A DNA stretch of 64,000 nucleotides, from the NCBI RefSeq assembly GCF_047663525.1, contig NC_092603.1, forward strand, positions 413,501 to 477,500, in the 5' to 3' direction. The position numbers and the translations under genes are program-made. The notes under the pieces were generated by a model, which searched no databases, had not been told where the DNA came from, and saw nothing but the letters and a program-made list of their open reading frames with translations. The stretch comes from Anas platyrhynchos. Lineage: Eukaryota > Chordata > Aves > Anseriformes > Anatidae. Shown piece after piece: positions 1-20,000 of this stretch. Each line of letters opens with the position of its first letter. Position 1 is the first letter of the stretch.

Positions 1-7811
<7,811 letters not shown>

Positions 7812-8330
7812 GACCCCCCCCCCAAAAAAAAAACACAAAAAAAATCCAAAAAAAAGGAAGTAAGGGAAAAAAAAAAAAAAGGGGGGGTGGGGGGGGGGCC
7901 ATGGACCTGGCCTTGTGCCCCCCCACCTTAATTACCCCTTTTAATTACCCCCCCTTAATTACCCCCCCTTAATTACCCCCCTTAATTACCCTCCCTTAAT
8001 TACCTCCTCAATTACCCCCCCTTTCTCCCCCCCTTAATTACTCCCCATTAATTACCCCCCCTTATTACCCCCCACTCCTAATTACCCCCCCTTTACCCCC
8101 CCTTTACCCTCTAATTACCCCCCCCCAATTACCCCCCCTTAATTACCCCCCCTTAATCCCTCCCCCTCCTCCCCCCCTTAATTAACCCTCCCTAATTACC
8201 CCCCCATCTACCCCCCCCCCCAATCACCCTCCCCATCACCCCCCCCTCATTAGCGCCCCCCCCCCCCAATTTGCCGTCCGGTTGAGTGGAACCAATAAAG
8301 AGCCAGAACTGGGGGAGGGCGTGGCTTAAT
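7812..8330. repeat. EHMT2 3'UTR with CCCCTTAATTA repeats
   Basis: After the EHMT2 stop comes an A-run-rich stretch (7,828-7,880), then degenerate CCCCCCTTAATTACC units to about 8,270, then the poly(A) signal. TTAATTA words are palindromic. Confidence 0.8.
8294..8299 (+). terminator. EHMT2: Poly(A) signal of EHMT2
   Basis: AATAAA in a non-repetitive patch (GAACCAATAAAGAGCC), about 480 bp after the EHMT2 stop. It is the first canonical signal on this strand. Confidence 0.8.
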
Positions 8331-8815
8331 GGGGGGTACTGGGAGGTACTGGGGGGTACTGGGAGGCAGCCCCGGTGCTGTCCTGGTGGGGGGTACTGGG
8401 AAACTGGGAGGACTGGGAGGGGCGGGGGGTGTACTGGTTTGTACTGGTGCATACTGGGCTGACTTGATCCTTACTGGGCTTGTACTGGTCCTTACTGGTT
8501 TGTATTGGGCCTTACTGGGCTCTACTGGTCCTGACTGGGTCTGTATTGGTCCATACTGGGTCATACTGGTCTGTACTGATCCTTACTGGTCCGTATTGGG
8601 TCATACCGGCCTGTACTGGTTCTTACTGGACTATACTGGGTCATACTGGTCTGTACTGGTCCATCCATACAGCTCTGAACTGATCTTACCGGCCTGTACC
8701 GGTCTGTGCTGGTCTGAACTGGGCCCTACTGGTTTGTACTGGCCCTTAGCGGTCTGCACTGGTTCCTATTGGTTCTTACTGGTCCATACTGGTCCATACT
8801 GGTCCATACTGGGCG
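8330..8815. repeat. TACTGG array between two facing poly(A) signals
   Basis: About 40 short units of TGTACTGGTCC / TTACTGG type, about 11-13 bp each. They lie between the EHMT2 signal (+, 8,294) and the PPT2 signal (-, 8,852), so this is the convergent intergenic region or overlapping 3' ends. Confidence 0.88.
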
Positions 8816-8851
8816 CGAAGCGATGGGAGGCAGGTGGGGGAGGGGGAAGCT

Positions 8852-8857
8852 TTTATT
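8852..8857 (-). terminator. PPT2: Poly(A) signal of PPT2
   Basis: TTTATT on the + strand (AATAAA on -), in AAGCTTTTATTGAC. It is the only canonical signal seen downstream of the PPT2 stop, which would give a 3'UTR of about 1.6-2 kb. Confidence 0.65.
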
Positions 8858-8984
8858 GACCCCCCCCTAGATAATTTTGGGGGGTGGGGGAGGGGGGTAT
8901 GCTCCCCCCAGCCCCCCCCCCCCCACGCGCTGCCCCCTCCCCCCGCCACCGCCCCCAGTCCCTGAGTCGGGGAGAGAGGGGGAC

Positions 8985-9990
8985 CCTATAGGCCCTATAG
9001 GGCCCCCCATAGAGCCCCCCAGTACTGCCCCATAGGGCCCCATAGGGTCCCCATAGGGCCCCCTATAGGGCCCTACAGCCCCTATAGGGCCCCCTATAGG
9101 GTCCCAGAGCCCCCCTATAGGGCCCCTGAGACTGCCCCTATAGGGCCCCGCAGCCCCTATAGAGCCCCATAAATACCCTATAGGGCCCCCGAGCCCCCTA
9201 TATGGCCCTATAGGGCCCCATAAATACTGACCCCATAAATACTGCCCCTTATAGGGCCCCCGCAGCCCCCTATATTGCCCTATAGCCCCTATAGGGCCCC
9301 ATAAATACCCTATAGAGCCCTGGAGCCCCCTATATGGCCTATAGGACCCCATAAATACTGCCCCTATAGGGCCCTACAGCCCCTATAGGGCCCCATAAAT
9401 ACCCTATAGGTCCCCCAGCCCCCTATATGGCCCTATAGGCCCTATAGGGCCCCATAAATACTGACCCTATAAATACTGCCCCTATAGGGCCCCCAGCTCC
9501 ATAGGGCCCCATAAATACCCTATAGAGCCCCAGAGCCCCCATATGGCCCTATAGGGCCCCGTAAATACTGCCCTATAAATACTGCCCCTATAGGGCCCTA
9601 CAGCCCCCTATAGAGCCCTACAACCCCTATAGGGCCCAGAGGACCCAGAGAGCCCCCGAGACCCATATATGGCCCTATAGGGCCCCGTAAATACTGCCCT
9701 ATAAATACTGCCCCATAGGGCCCTACAGCCCCCTATAGGGCCCCATAAATACCCTATAGGGCCCCCTAAGCCTCTATATGGCCCTATAGGGCCCCGTAAA
9801 TACTGCCCTATAAATACTGCCCCAGAAGCCTCACAGCCCCCTAGAGAGCCCCCGAGCCCCCTATATATGGCCCTACAGCCCCCTATAGGGCCCCACAGCC
9901 CCTATAGGGCCCGGTAAATACTGCCCCTATAAAGACTGCCCCTATATGGCCTGACAGCCCCTATAGGGTCCCAGAACCCCCCATAGGCCC
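8985..9990. repeat. CCCTATAGGG / CCCCATAAATACTG minisatellite (PPT2 3'UTR)
   Basis: Tandem units carrying the palindrome CCCTATAGGG with CCCCATAAATACTGCC. A higher-order unit of about 100-190 bp is visible. It lies between the PPT2 poly(A) signal and the last exon. Confidence 0.88.
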
Positions 9991-10089
9991 CCCCGTATGG
10001 CTCTCCAGCCCCCCCACGGGGCCCCTATAGGGCCCCTGAGGCCCCCTATAGAATGCCTGCCCCCCTATAGGGCCTCGCTGCCCCCGCCT

Positions 10090-10940
10090 CCTAAGTACCC
10101 TATATGCCCCACAACAGCCCAGAGATCCCCAACGCCCCCCCAGCCCCATAACGCCCCCTTCCCTGATAAACCCCCGACCCCATAACCCCCTCCCCATCCC
10201 CTATATCCCCCTCCCCTGACCCTGTAACCCGTACCCCTCTCAACCCCTAGAACCCCTATAGCTCCCCTATACACCCCCTATACGTCCCCCCACCCCAATT
10301 CCAAGCTCCTCCCTTCCCCCATACCCCCTTCCCTCAGCCCCATAACCCCCTCCCCTTCCCATATCCCCCCTCCCCCTGACCCCATATCCCCCCCCGTCCC
10401 CTATAGCCCCCCCCGTCCCCTAGGGGCTCCCAGAGGGTCCCCTAGGTGAGCCAGGGCCGGATGCAGCGCTCGTAGACCCCCCTATGGGAGTGCCCCAGAG
10501 CCCCCCCAGCCCCTATAACCCCCCTCCCCATCCCCATCCCCCCTCCCCTGACCCATATCCCCTCCCCATCCCCTAGAGACCCCCCCATCCCCTAGAGTCC
10601 CCTACAGGACCCCTATAGCTCCCCTATACATCCTCCCCGACCCCGTATCCTTCCCCAGCCCCATATCCCCCCTCCCCACTCCATATACCACCCCCCCAAC
10701 CCCATATCACCCCCCCGACCCCATATCCCCCTCCCCATCCCCTATAGACCCCCCCATCCCCTACAAAACCCACAGGACCCCATAGCTCCCCTAGGACCTC
10801 CCCCACCCCTATAACCCCCTCCCCAGCCCCATATCCCCCCTCCCCATCCCCTATAGCCCCCTCCCCGACCCTATATCCCCCCTGCCCATCCCCTATAGAC
10901 CCCCCCCGTCCCCTAGACCCCCCCCGTCCCCTATAGGGTC
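10090..10940. repeat. C-rich repeat block around the duplicated PPT2 terminal exon
   Basis: Units of the type CCCATATCCCCCTCCCC, CCCCTATAGACCCC and ACCCCTATAGCTCCCC repeat from about 10,180-10,440 and again from 10,500-10,940. The two halves share order, which is consistent with a duplication of about 500 bp that included the end of the PPT2 terminal exon. Confidence 0.75.
10442..10495 (-). pseudogene. PPT2: Partial copy of the PPT2 terminal exon
   Basis: On the minus strand it reads [16 protein letters not shown] then TAG, matching the end of PPT2. It lacks the upstream half with the exon acceptor, so it is a tandem fragment. Unlike the copy joined to the full exon, it keeps one frame to the stop. 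Confidence 0.8.
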
Positions 10941-10942
10941 CC

Positions 10943-11085
10943 CTATGTGAGCCAGGGCCGGATGCAGCGCCTGGGCTACCCCCATGGGAGTGCCACCCCG
11001 TGTGCCCCACCCCCGGCACCGCGCAGCCCCCCACGCCCCCCCGCCCGTCCAGGGTCTTCAGCCCAAACGTGTCCTGCAGGTACAC
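10943..11085 (-). CDS. PPT2: PPT2 exon 8: catalytic His and C-terminus
   Basis: Reads [32 protein letters not shown], then in another frame RCIRPWLT and TAG (10945-10943). The His of GHTGWHS is the catalytic base. A downstream tandem fragment (10,442-10,495) repeats the last 16 codons. Confidence 0.9.
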
Positions 11086-14000
11086 CTGGGGGGGGGGGAC
11101 ACAGGGTTCGGAACCTAAATAGGAGACCCTATAGGCGACCCCAAAGGGGGACAGCGCCCCCCAGGGGCGGGTCCTATAGGGGTGACCCCATAGGGACCCC
11201 CCCCATAAGGACACCCCCTATAGGCACCCCATACGGGACTCCCCTATAGGAGATGACCCCATAGGGACACCCTATAGGCGACCCTATAGGTGACCCCAAA
11301 GGAGGACAGCTCCCCGCAGGCAGGTTCTATAAGGGCGACCCCATAGGGACCCCCCCATAAGAGCACCCCATAGGGACACCCCCTATAGGCACCCCATAGG
11401 GACCCCCCCTATAGGGACCACCCCATAAGGGACACCCCCTATAGGGGTGACCCCATAGGATGCCCCCATATGGGCCCGACCCCATAAGGAGACCCCCCCA
11501 TATGGACCCACCCCCTATAGGGACGACCCCATAGGGACCCCCCCCATAGGAACACCCCTTATAGGGACACCCCCATAGGGTCACCCCCATAGGGACCCCC
11601 TTTAGGGCCACCCCCATAGGGACCCCCCCTATAGGGACACCCCCCTCAGGGACACCCCCATAGGGCCCCACCCCATAAAGCCCCCCTATAGGGACCCGAC
11701 CCCATAGGGACACCCCCACATGGACCCCCTTTATAGGGACACCCCCATAGGGACCCCCCTATAGGGACAATCCCCCTCAGGGACACCCCCCATAGGGCCC
11801 CCGACCCCATAAGGCCCCCCCTATAGGGCCCCCCCTATAGGGCCACCCCCTATAGGGCACTCACCGCCTGCGAGCGCATGCCCCGCATTGGTTGATGGCG
11901 TCGTAAAACCCAAAAAAGGCTGCGGGGAAAATGGGGCAAAACGGGGAAAATTGGGGCAAATTGGGACAAAAGGGGGGAAATAGGGGCAAAATGGGGGAAA
12001 TAGGGGCAAAATGGGGGAAATGGGGCAAAACGGGGAAATTGGGGCAAAATGGGGGAAAATGGGGCAAAAGGGGGAAAATGGGCAAAATGGGGGAAATTGG
12101 GGGAAAATGGGGAAATTGGGGCAAAATGGGGGAAATGGGGCAAAATGGGGGAAATTGGGCGAAATGGGGGAAATTGGGGCAAATTGGGCAAAATGGGCAA
12201 AATGGGGGAAATGGGGAAATTGGGTCAAAATGGGGCAAAATGGGGGAAATTGGGGCAAAAGGGGGAATGCGGGCAAAAGGGGGAAATGGGGTAAAATGGG
12301 GGAAATGGGGAAAATGGGGGAAATTGGGGCAAAATGGGGGAAATTGGGACAAAATGGGGGAAATTGGGGCAAAAGGGGGAAATTGGGGAAAAATGGGGGA
12401 AAAAATGGGGGAAATTGGGAAAAAATGGGGGAAATTGGGAAAAAATGGGGAAAATAGGGACAAAATGGGGGAAATTGGGCAAAATGGGGAAAATTGGGCA
12501 AAATGGGGGAAATTGGGGCAAAAGGGGGGAAATTGGAAAAAATGGGGGAAATTGGGCAAAAATGGGGGAAATTGGGCAAAAGGGGGAAATTGGGAAAAAT
12601 GGGGGAAATTGGGCAAAATGGGGGAAATTGTGGCAAAAGGGGGGAAATTGGGAAAAATGGGGGGAATTGGGCAAAATGGGGTAATTGGGCCAAAGGGGGG
12701 AAATGGGGACAAATTACGGGAAATGGGGGGCAAAAGGGGGGAAATGGGGGACGAGAAAAGGTGAGATATTGGGCAAATGGGGGAAATTGGGGAAACGGGG
12801 GAAATTGGGCAAAATGGGGGAAATGGGGGTAAATGGGGGTAATGGGGGCAAATGGGGGAAATTGGGGTAAATGGGGGAAATTGGGGCAAAAGGGGGAAAT
12901 GGGGAAAATGGGGGAAATTGGGGCAAAATGGGGGAAATGGGGGCAAAATGGGGAAAATGGGGACAAATGGGGAAATTGGGGCAAAAGGGGGAAATGGGAC
13001 AAATTACGGGAAAATGGGGTAAAAGGGGGGAAAATGGGGACGAAAAGGTGATATTGGGGCAAAATGGGGGAAATTGGGGAAAAAGGGGGAAATTGGGGGA
13101 AAAGGGGGAAAATGGGGCAAAATGGGGGAAATTGGCAAAAAATGGGGGAAATGGGGCAAAATGGGGGAAATTGGGGCAAAAGGGGGGAAATTGGGGACAA
13201 AGGGGGGAAATGGGGCAAAATGGGGGAAATTGGGGCAAAATGGGGGAAATTGGGGCAAAAGGGGGGAAATTGGGAAAAAATGGGGGAATTGGGGCAAAAT
13301 GGGGGAAATTGGGGCAAAAGGGGGGAAATGGGGGCAAAATGGGGACAAAAGGGGGGAAATGGGGGAAATGGGGGAAAATTGGGGTAAAATGGGGGAAATT
13401 GGGCAAAATGGGGGAAATTGGGAAAAATGGGGTAAATGGGGGAAAATGGGGCAAAATGGGGGAAATGGGGGGAAATGGGGGAAAAATGGGGGAAATGGGG
13501 TCAAAAGGGGGAAATTGGGGAAAAATGGGGGAAATTGGGCAAAATGGGGCAAAATGGGGGAAAATGGGACAAAATGGGGGAAATGGGGACACAATGGGTA
13601 CCTCATAGGGTCACCCTTATGGGACAACCTGAATGGGTACGCCTATAGGGCCATAATGGGGCCACCCCATAGGGTCACCCTATAGGCACCCCCTATAGGG
13701 CCATAGAGTGCCCTCAAACGGCACACCCCACAGGGTCCCCTATATGGCAACCCCCACCCTATAGGGCCCCCTATAGGCCACCCTAGAAGGCCCACCCTAT
13801 AGGGCCGCCCCACACACCTGGACTGCCAGATGGGGTGATGACGCCGTCGTCGGGGCCCCCGATGAGGGGACGAGGCGCTGCAGGCGCAGCAGGTTCTGTT
13901 CTTCCAGGCTGCACGGCCCCATAGACCCTATAGGGACCCTACAGGACCTATAGGGCCCCACAGAGCCCCCACAGCCCCTATAGGGCCCCACACAGAGCCC

Positions 14001-17000
14001 CTACAGCCCCCCACAGTCCCCATAGGGTCCCACAGCAGGTAGGGGATCTATAGGGGCTATAGGGGGCTATAGGATCAGCTATAGGGGCTATAGGGGGCTA
14101 TGGGGGGCTCTAGGGTCATCTATAGGGGGCTATAGGGTGGCCTATAGGGATATAGGGGAGCCATAGGGGGCTATAGGGTGGGCTATAGGGGATATAGGGG
14201 TGTTATAGGGGCTATAGGGTCAGCTCTAGGGGTTGTAGGGGGCTATAGGGGGGTTATAGGGGGCTATAGGGGCTATAGGGTCAGGAGGGTCAGCTATAGG
14301 GGGGCCATAGGGGAGCTATAGGGGGCTATAGGGGGGCTATAGGGTCAGCTCTAGGGGCTATAGGGGCCATAGGGGGCTATAGGGGCGCTATAGGGGTCTA
14401 TAGGGTCGGCTATAGGGGCATATAGGGGCTATAGAAGCACTGTAGGGACCTATAGGGGCTGTAGGGGGGCTATGGGCGGCTATAGGGTCTGTAGGGTGGG
14501 CTATAGGGGATATAGGGGGGCTATAGGGGGCTATAGGGGGCCATAGGAGCTATAAGGGGCTATAGGGTGGGCTATAGGGGATATAGGGTCAGCTATAGGG
14601 GGCTATAGGGGCTATAGGGTCGGCTATAGGGGGGCCATAGGGGGCTATAGGGTCAGCTATAGAGCCTATAGGGGGGCTATAGGGGGGCTATAGGGGGTCA
14701 TAGGGTCTATAGGGTCAGCTATAGGGGACTATAGGGGGTCTATAGGGTGGGCTATAGGGGGGCCATAGGAGTCTATAGGGGCTATATAGGGGGCTATAGG
14801 GGTCTATAGGGGCTATAGGGGGGCTATAGGGTCTATAGGGGGCTATAGGGGATATAGGGGGGCTATGGGGAGCTATAGGGGGGTTATGGGGGCTATAGGG
14901 TCTATAGGGGGCTATAGGGGGCTATGGGGGGCTATAGGGGATATAGGGGTCTATAGGGGGGCTATAGGGGGCTATGGGGTCTATAGGGGATCTATAGGGT
15001 CTATGGGGGGCTATGGGGTCTATAGGGGATCTATAGGGTCTATGGGGGGCTATGGGGTCTATAGGGGGCTATAGGGGGCTATGGGGTCTATAGGTGGGCT
15101 TATAGGGTCTATAGGGGGGCTATGGGGGCTATGGGGTCTATAGGGGATCTATAGGGTCTATAGGGGGGCTATGGGGGGTTATAAGGGGTCTATAGGGGAT
15201 CTATAGGGTCTATAGGGGGGCTATGGGGGGCTATGGGGTCTATAGGGGATCTATAGGTTCTATAGGGGGGCTATAGGGGTCTATAGGGGGCTATAGGGGG
15301 GCTATAGGGGATCTATAGGGTCTATAGGAGGGCTATGGGGGGCTATGGGGTCTATAGGGGATCTATAGGGTCTATAGGGGGGCTATGGGGGGGCTATGGG
15401 GTCTATAGGGGATCTATAGGGTCTATAGGGGGGCTATGGGGGGGCTATGGGGTCTATAGGGGATCTATAGGGTCTATAGGGGGGCTATGGGGGGCTATGG
15501 GGTCTATAGGGGATCTATAGGGTCTATAGGGGCTATGGGGGGCTATGGGGTCTATAGGGGATCTATAGGGTCTATAGGGGGGCTATAGGGGCTATGGGGT
15601 CTATAGGGGATCTATAGGGTCTATGGGGGGGCTATGGGGGTCTATGGGGTCTATAGGGGATCTATAGGGTCTATAGGGGGGCTATGGGGGGCTATGGGGT
15701 CTATAGGGGATCTATAGGGTCTATGGGGGGCTTATGGGGTCTATAGGGGATCTATAGGGTCTATAGGGGGCTATAGGGGGCTATGGGGTCTATAGGGGAT
15801 CTATAGGGTCTATAGGGGGCTATAGGGGGCTATAGGGTCTATGGGGGCTATAGGGTCTATAGGGGATCTATAGGGTCTATAGGGGGTCCTACCGGAGGCG
15901 TTGGGGTGCAGCCGCTCGTCGTTGAGCAGCGCCTAGGAGTCGCTGCTGTTCAGGTAGAGGTCCCGGTGGGGTGGGGGTCTGGGGGAAAAACCCACAACGG
16001 ACCCCAAAATACTACGGGGGGATTGGGGGGGGATTGGGGGGGATTTGGGGTCACCAAGGGGGGGTTGGGGGGGGATTGGGGGGTTTTGGGGGGATCTGGG
16101 GGGCAATTGGGGGGATTTGGGGTCTCCAAGAGGGGTTTGGGGGAGGAATTGGGGGGATTTGGGGGGAATTAGGGGAATTTGGGGTCCCCAGGGGGGTTTT
16201 TGGGTCCCCAGAGAGGGGTTGGGGGGAATTGGAGGATTTTGGGGGGAATTTGGGGAGCTTTGGGGTCCCCCAGGGGGCTTTTGGGGGGAATTTTGGGCTG
16301 TTAGGGAGCATTTTGGGGTGTTTGGGGGGCATTTTGGGTCATTTTGGGGTGGTTTTGGGGATGTTTATGGGGCATTATGGGGGGGTTGTGGGGTGTTTGG
16401 GTCATTTTGGGTCATTTCATGGCGTTTTCGGGCATTTTGGGGTGGTCTTGGGTCATTTTGGAGTGTTTTAGGGTCGTTTTGGGTCATTTTGTGGTGGTTT
16501 TGGGGCGTTTTGGGGTCATTTTGGCGTAACTTTAGGTCATTTTGGGGTATTTTGGGGTGTGTTGGGTCATTTTGGGGTGTTTTGGGTCATTTGGGGTCAT
16601 TTGGGGTCTTTTTGGGGTGATTTTGGAGTCATTTAGGGTCATTTTGGGCGTTTTGGTGTGTTTCGGGGTGTTTTGGGCCACTTTGGGGGTGTTTTGGGGT
16701 CTTTTGGGCATTTTGGCGTGGTTTGGGGTATTTAGGGTCATTTTGGGGTAATTTTGGGGGTATTTTGGGTCATTTTGGGGTTATTTTGGGTAATTTTGGG
16801 GTGATTTTGGGGTATTTTGGGACCATTCCAGTAGTTGCAGATGGAGATGCCCTGGCCCAGGGGGGTGTAGCAGAGGGCGAGAGGTTTTGGGGTCATTTTG
16901 GGGCATTTAGGGTCATTTAGGGTCATTTTGGGGTAATTTTGGGGCATTTTGGGTCATTTTGGGGTTATTTTGGGTAATTTTGGGGTCATTTTGGTGCTTT

Positions 17001-20000
17001 TTGGGGTATTTGGGGTGATTTTGGGCAGTTTAGGGCAGTTTTGGCGTGGTTTTGGGGTGTTTTGGGGCATTTTGGTGTGGTTTGGGGGTCATTTTGGTGT
17101 GGTTTTGGGTCATTTTTGGTTATTTTGGGGTATTTTGGGGTGATTTTGGGGTGATTTTGGGGTATTTTTGGGACCATTCCGAGCAAATGGATATGGATAT
17201 TGTGGTTCAGGGGGCGTAAGGGATAGGGTTGGTAGAGGTTTTGGGGTCATTTTGGGGTATTTAGGGTCATTTTGGGGTAATTTTGGGGTGATTTTGGGTC
17301 ATTTTGGGGTGATTTTGGGTAATTTTGGGGTCATTTTTTGTCTTTTTGGGGGTATTTAGGGTGATTTTGGGGCAGTTTAGGGCAGTTTTCGGGTACTTTT
17401 GGGGTGTTTTGGGGCATTTTGGGGTGGTTTTGGGGTCATTTTGGGTTATTTTGGGGTCATTTTGGATCATATTGGGGCATTTGGGGTGATTTTGGGGTAT
17501 TTTGGGTTGATTTGGGGGTATTTTGGACCATTTTGAGTAGTTGCAGATGGAGATGCCCTGGCCCAGGGGGGGTGAGGATAGGCGGTAGAGCTTTTGGGGT
17601 CATTTTGTGGCATTTTGGGTCATTTTGGGGTAATTTTGGGGGTATTTTGGGTCATTTTGGGGTTATTTTGGGTAATTTGGGGTAATTTTGGGGTCATTTT
17701 GTGTCTTTTTGGGGTATTTGGGGTGATTTTGGGCAGTTTAGGGCAGTTTTGGCGTGGTTTTGGGGTGTTTGGGGAATTTTGGTGTGGTTTGGGGTCATTT
17801 TGGGGTCATTTTGGATCATATTGGGGCATTTGGGGTGATTTTGGGCATTTTTGGGGTGATTTAGGGGTTTTTTGGGACCATTTTGAGTAGTTGCAGATGG
17901 AGACGCCCTGGCCCAGGGGGGTGTAGCAGAGGCGGTAGAGGTTTTGGGGTCATTTTGGGGCATTTAGGGTCATTTAGGGTCATTTTGGGGTAATTTTGGG
18001 GGTATTTTGGGTCATTTTGGGGTTATTTTGGGTAATTTTGGGGTGATTTGGGGGTTTTTTGGTACCATTCCAGTAGTTGCAGATGGAGACGCCCTGGCCC
18101 AGGGGGTGTAGCAGAGGCGGTAGAGGTTTTGGGGTCATTTAGGGTCATTTAGGGGTCATTTGGGGGTATTTTGGGTCATTTTGGGGTTATTTTGGGGTAT
18201 TTTGGAGGTTTCGGGGTCATTTTGTGTCTTTTTGGGGTATTTGGGGTGATTTTGGGGCAGTTTAGGGGAGTTTTGGCGTGGTTTTGGGGTGTTTTGGGGC
18301 ATTTTGGTGTGGTTTTGGGTCATTTTGGGTCATTTTGGGGTCATTTTGGGATCATATTGGGTCATTTGGGGTGATTTTGGGGGATTTTGGGGTGATTTTG
18401 GGTATTTTGGCACCATTTTGAGTAGTTGCAGATGGAGACGCCCTGGCCCAGGGGGGTGTAGTATAGGCGGGGAGAGGTTTTGGGGTCATTTTGTGGCATT
18501 TAGGTTCATTTTGGGGGTATTTTAGGTCATTTTGGGGATATTTTGGGGTACTTTGGGGTATTTGGGGTGATTTTGGGTCATTTTGGGGTATTTGGGGTGA
18601 TTTGGGGGTATTTTGGGTCACTTTGGGGCAGTTTTGGCGTGGTTTTGGGGTGTTTTGGGGCATTTTGGTGTGGTTTGGGGTCATTTTGGGGTCATTTTGG
18701 ATCATATTGGGTCATTTGGGGTGATTTTGGGCATTTTGGGGTGATTTTGGGGTATTTTGGTACCATTCCGAGCAGTCGCAGATGGAGACGCCCTGGCCCA
18801 GGGGGGTGTAGCAGAGGCGGTAGAGGTTTGACTTCATGTGGCGGGGGAACAGCCAGCGCAGGTACTCCGTGTCTGCCCCAAACGCCTCAATTCGCCCCAA
18901 ATCCACCGCCGGGTCCCGGGGGGCAGGGACCCCCCGGGGGTGCGCGGCTGGCCCCCCAAATCCACCCAGGAGCTCCCCAAGACCCCCCAAATCACCCTAA
19001 GACCTCCTCAAATCCCCCCAGGACCCCCCAAAGCCCCCCCAAATCCCCCCAAGACCCCCCCAACCTCCCCAATTCCCCCCCAAAACCCCCCCAAACCCCC
19101 CAGGACCCCCGCCAACCCCCCCCAAGACCCCCCAGCGCCCCCCAAAACCCCCAATCCCCCCCAATCCCCTCCGGGAGCCCCCAAATCCCCCCATATTCCC
19201 CCCAACTCCCCTAAGACCCCCCCAATCTCCCCCAAATCCCCCCCAAACCCCCCCAGGACCCTCCCAGTCCTCCCCCAGCCCCCCCCAAATCCCCCCAAAC
19301 CCCCCCCAGGACCCCCCAAATCCCCCCCAAACCCCCCAACCCCTCTCCCAATCCCCCCAAACCCCCCCAAACCCCCCCAAACCCCCCCAAATCCCCCCAG
19401 GACCCCCCCAGGACCCCCCAAATCACCCCCACATCCCCCCCAAACCCCCCAGGACCCCTCTCAGGACCCCCCCAAGACCCCCTAGGACCCCCCAACCCCC
19501 CTCCAATGCCTCCAAACCCCCCCATATCCCCCCAAATCCCCCCATACCCCCCCCAAGACCCCTCAACCCCCCCCAGGACCCCTCCCAGCCCCCCCCAAGA
19601 CCCCCAGGACCCCCCCAGCCCCCCCAGCTCCCCCCAAATCCCCCCACATCTCCTTCCAATCCCCCCAGGAGCCCCCAATCCCCTCCAAAACCTCCCCCAT
19701 ACCCCCCCCAAATCCCCCCGAAACCTCCCCAAATCCCCCCCAAATCCCCCCCAGTCCCCCCCCAACCCCCCCCCAAGACCCCCAGGACCCCCCCCAGCCC
19801 CCCCGGCCCCCCCTCACCGCCGGACTGCCCCATCTGGGGGCTGCGAGGGAGATGAAAGGTGCGCACGTTGTGCTGGGGATGGTGCACAGCAGCGCCCGGC
19901 AGATTAGGCCCCCTAAATTCGGGGGAGGGGGGGGCCCCAAATCACAAACGGGACCCCCCCACAAATTTAGGGATCCCCAAAAAACCCAGTGATGGGCCCC

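Noticed and set aside
11850-13608. Very long open frames on both strands (up to about 500 codons)
   Set aside because: They follow the 18-22-bp GGGGCAAAATGGGGGAAATT unit, exist in several frames at once and have no start context or family match.
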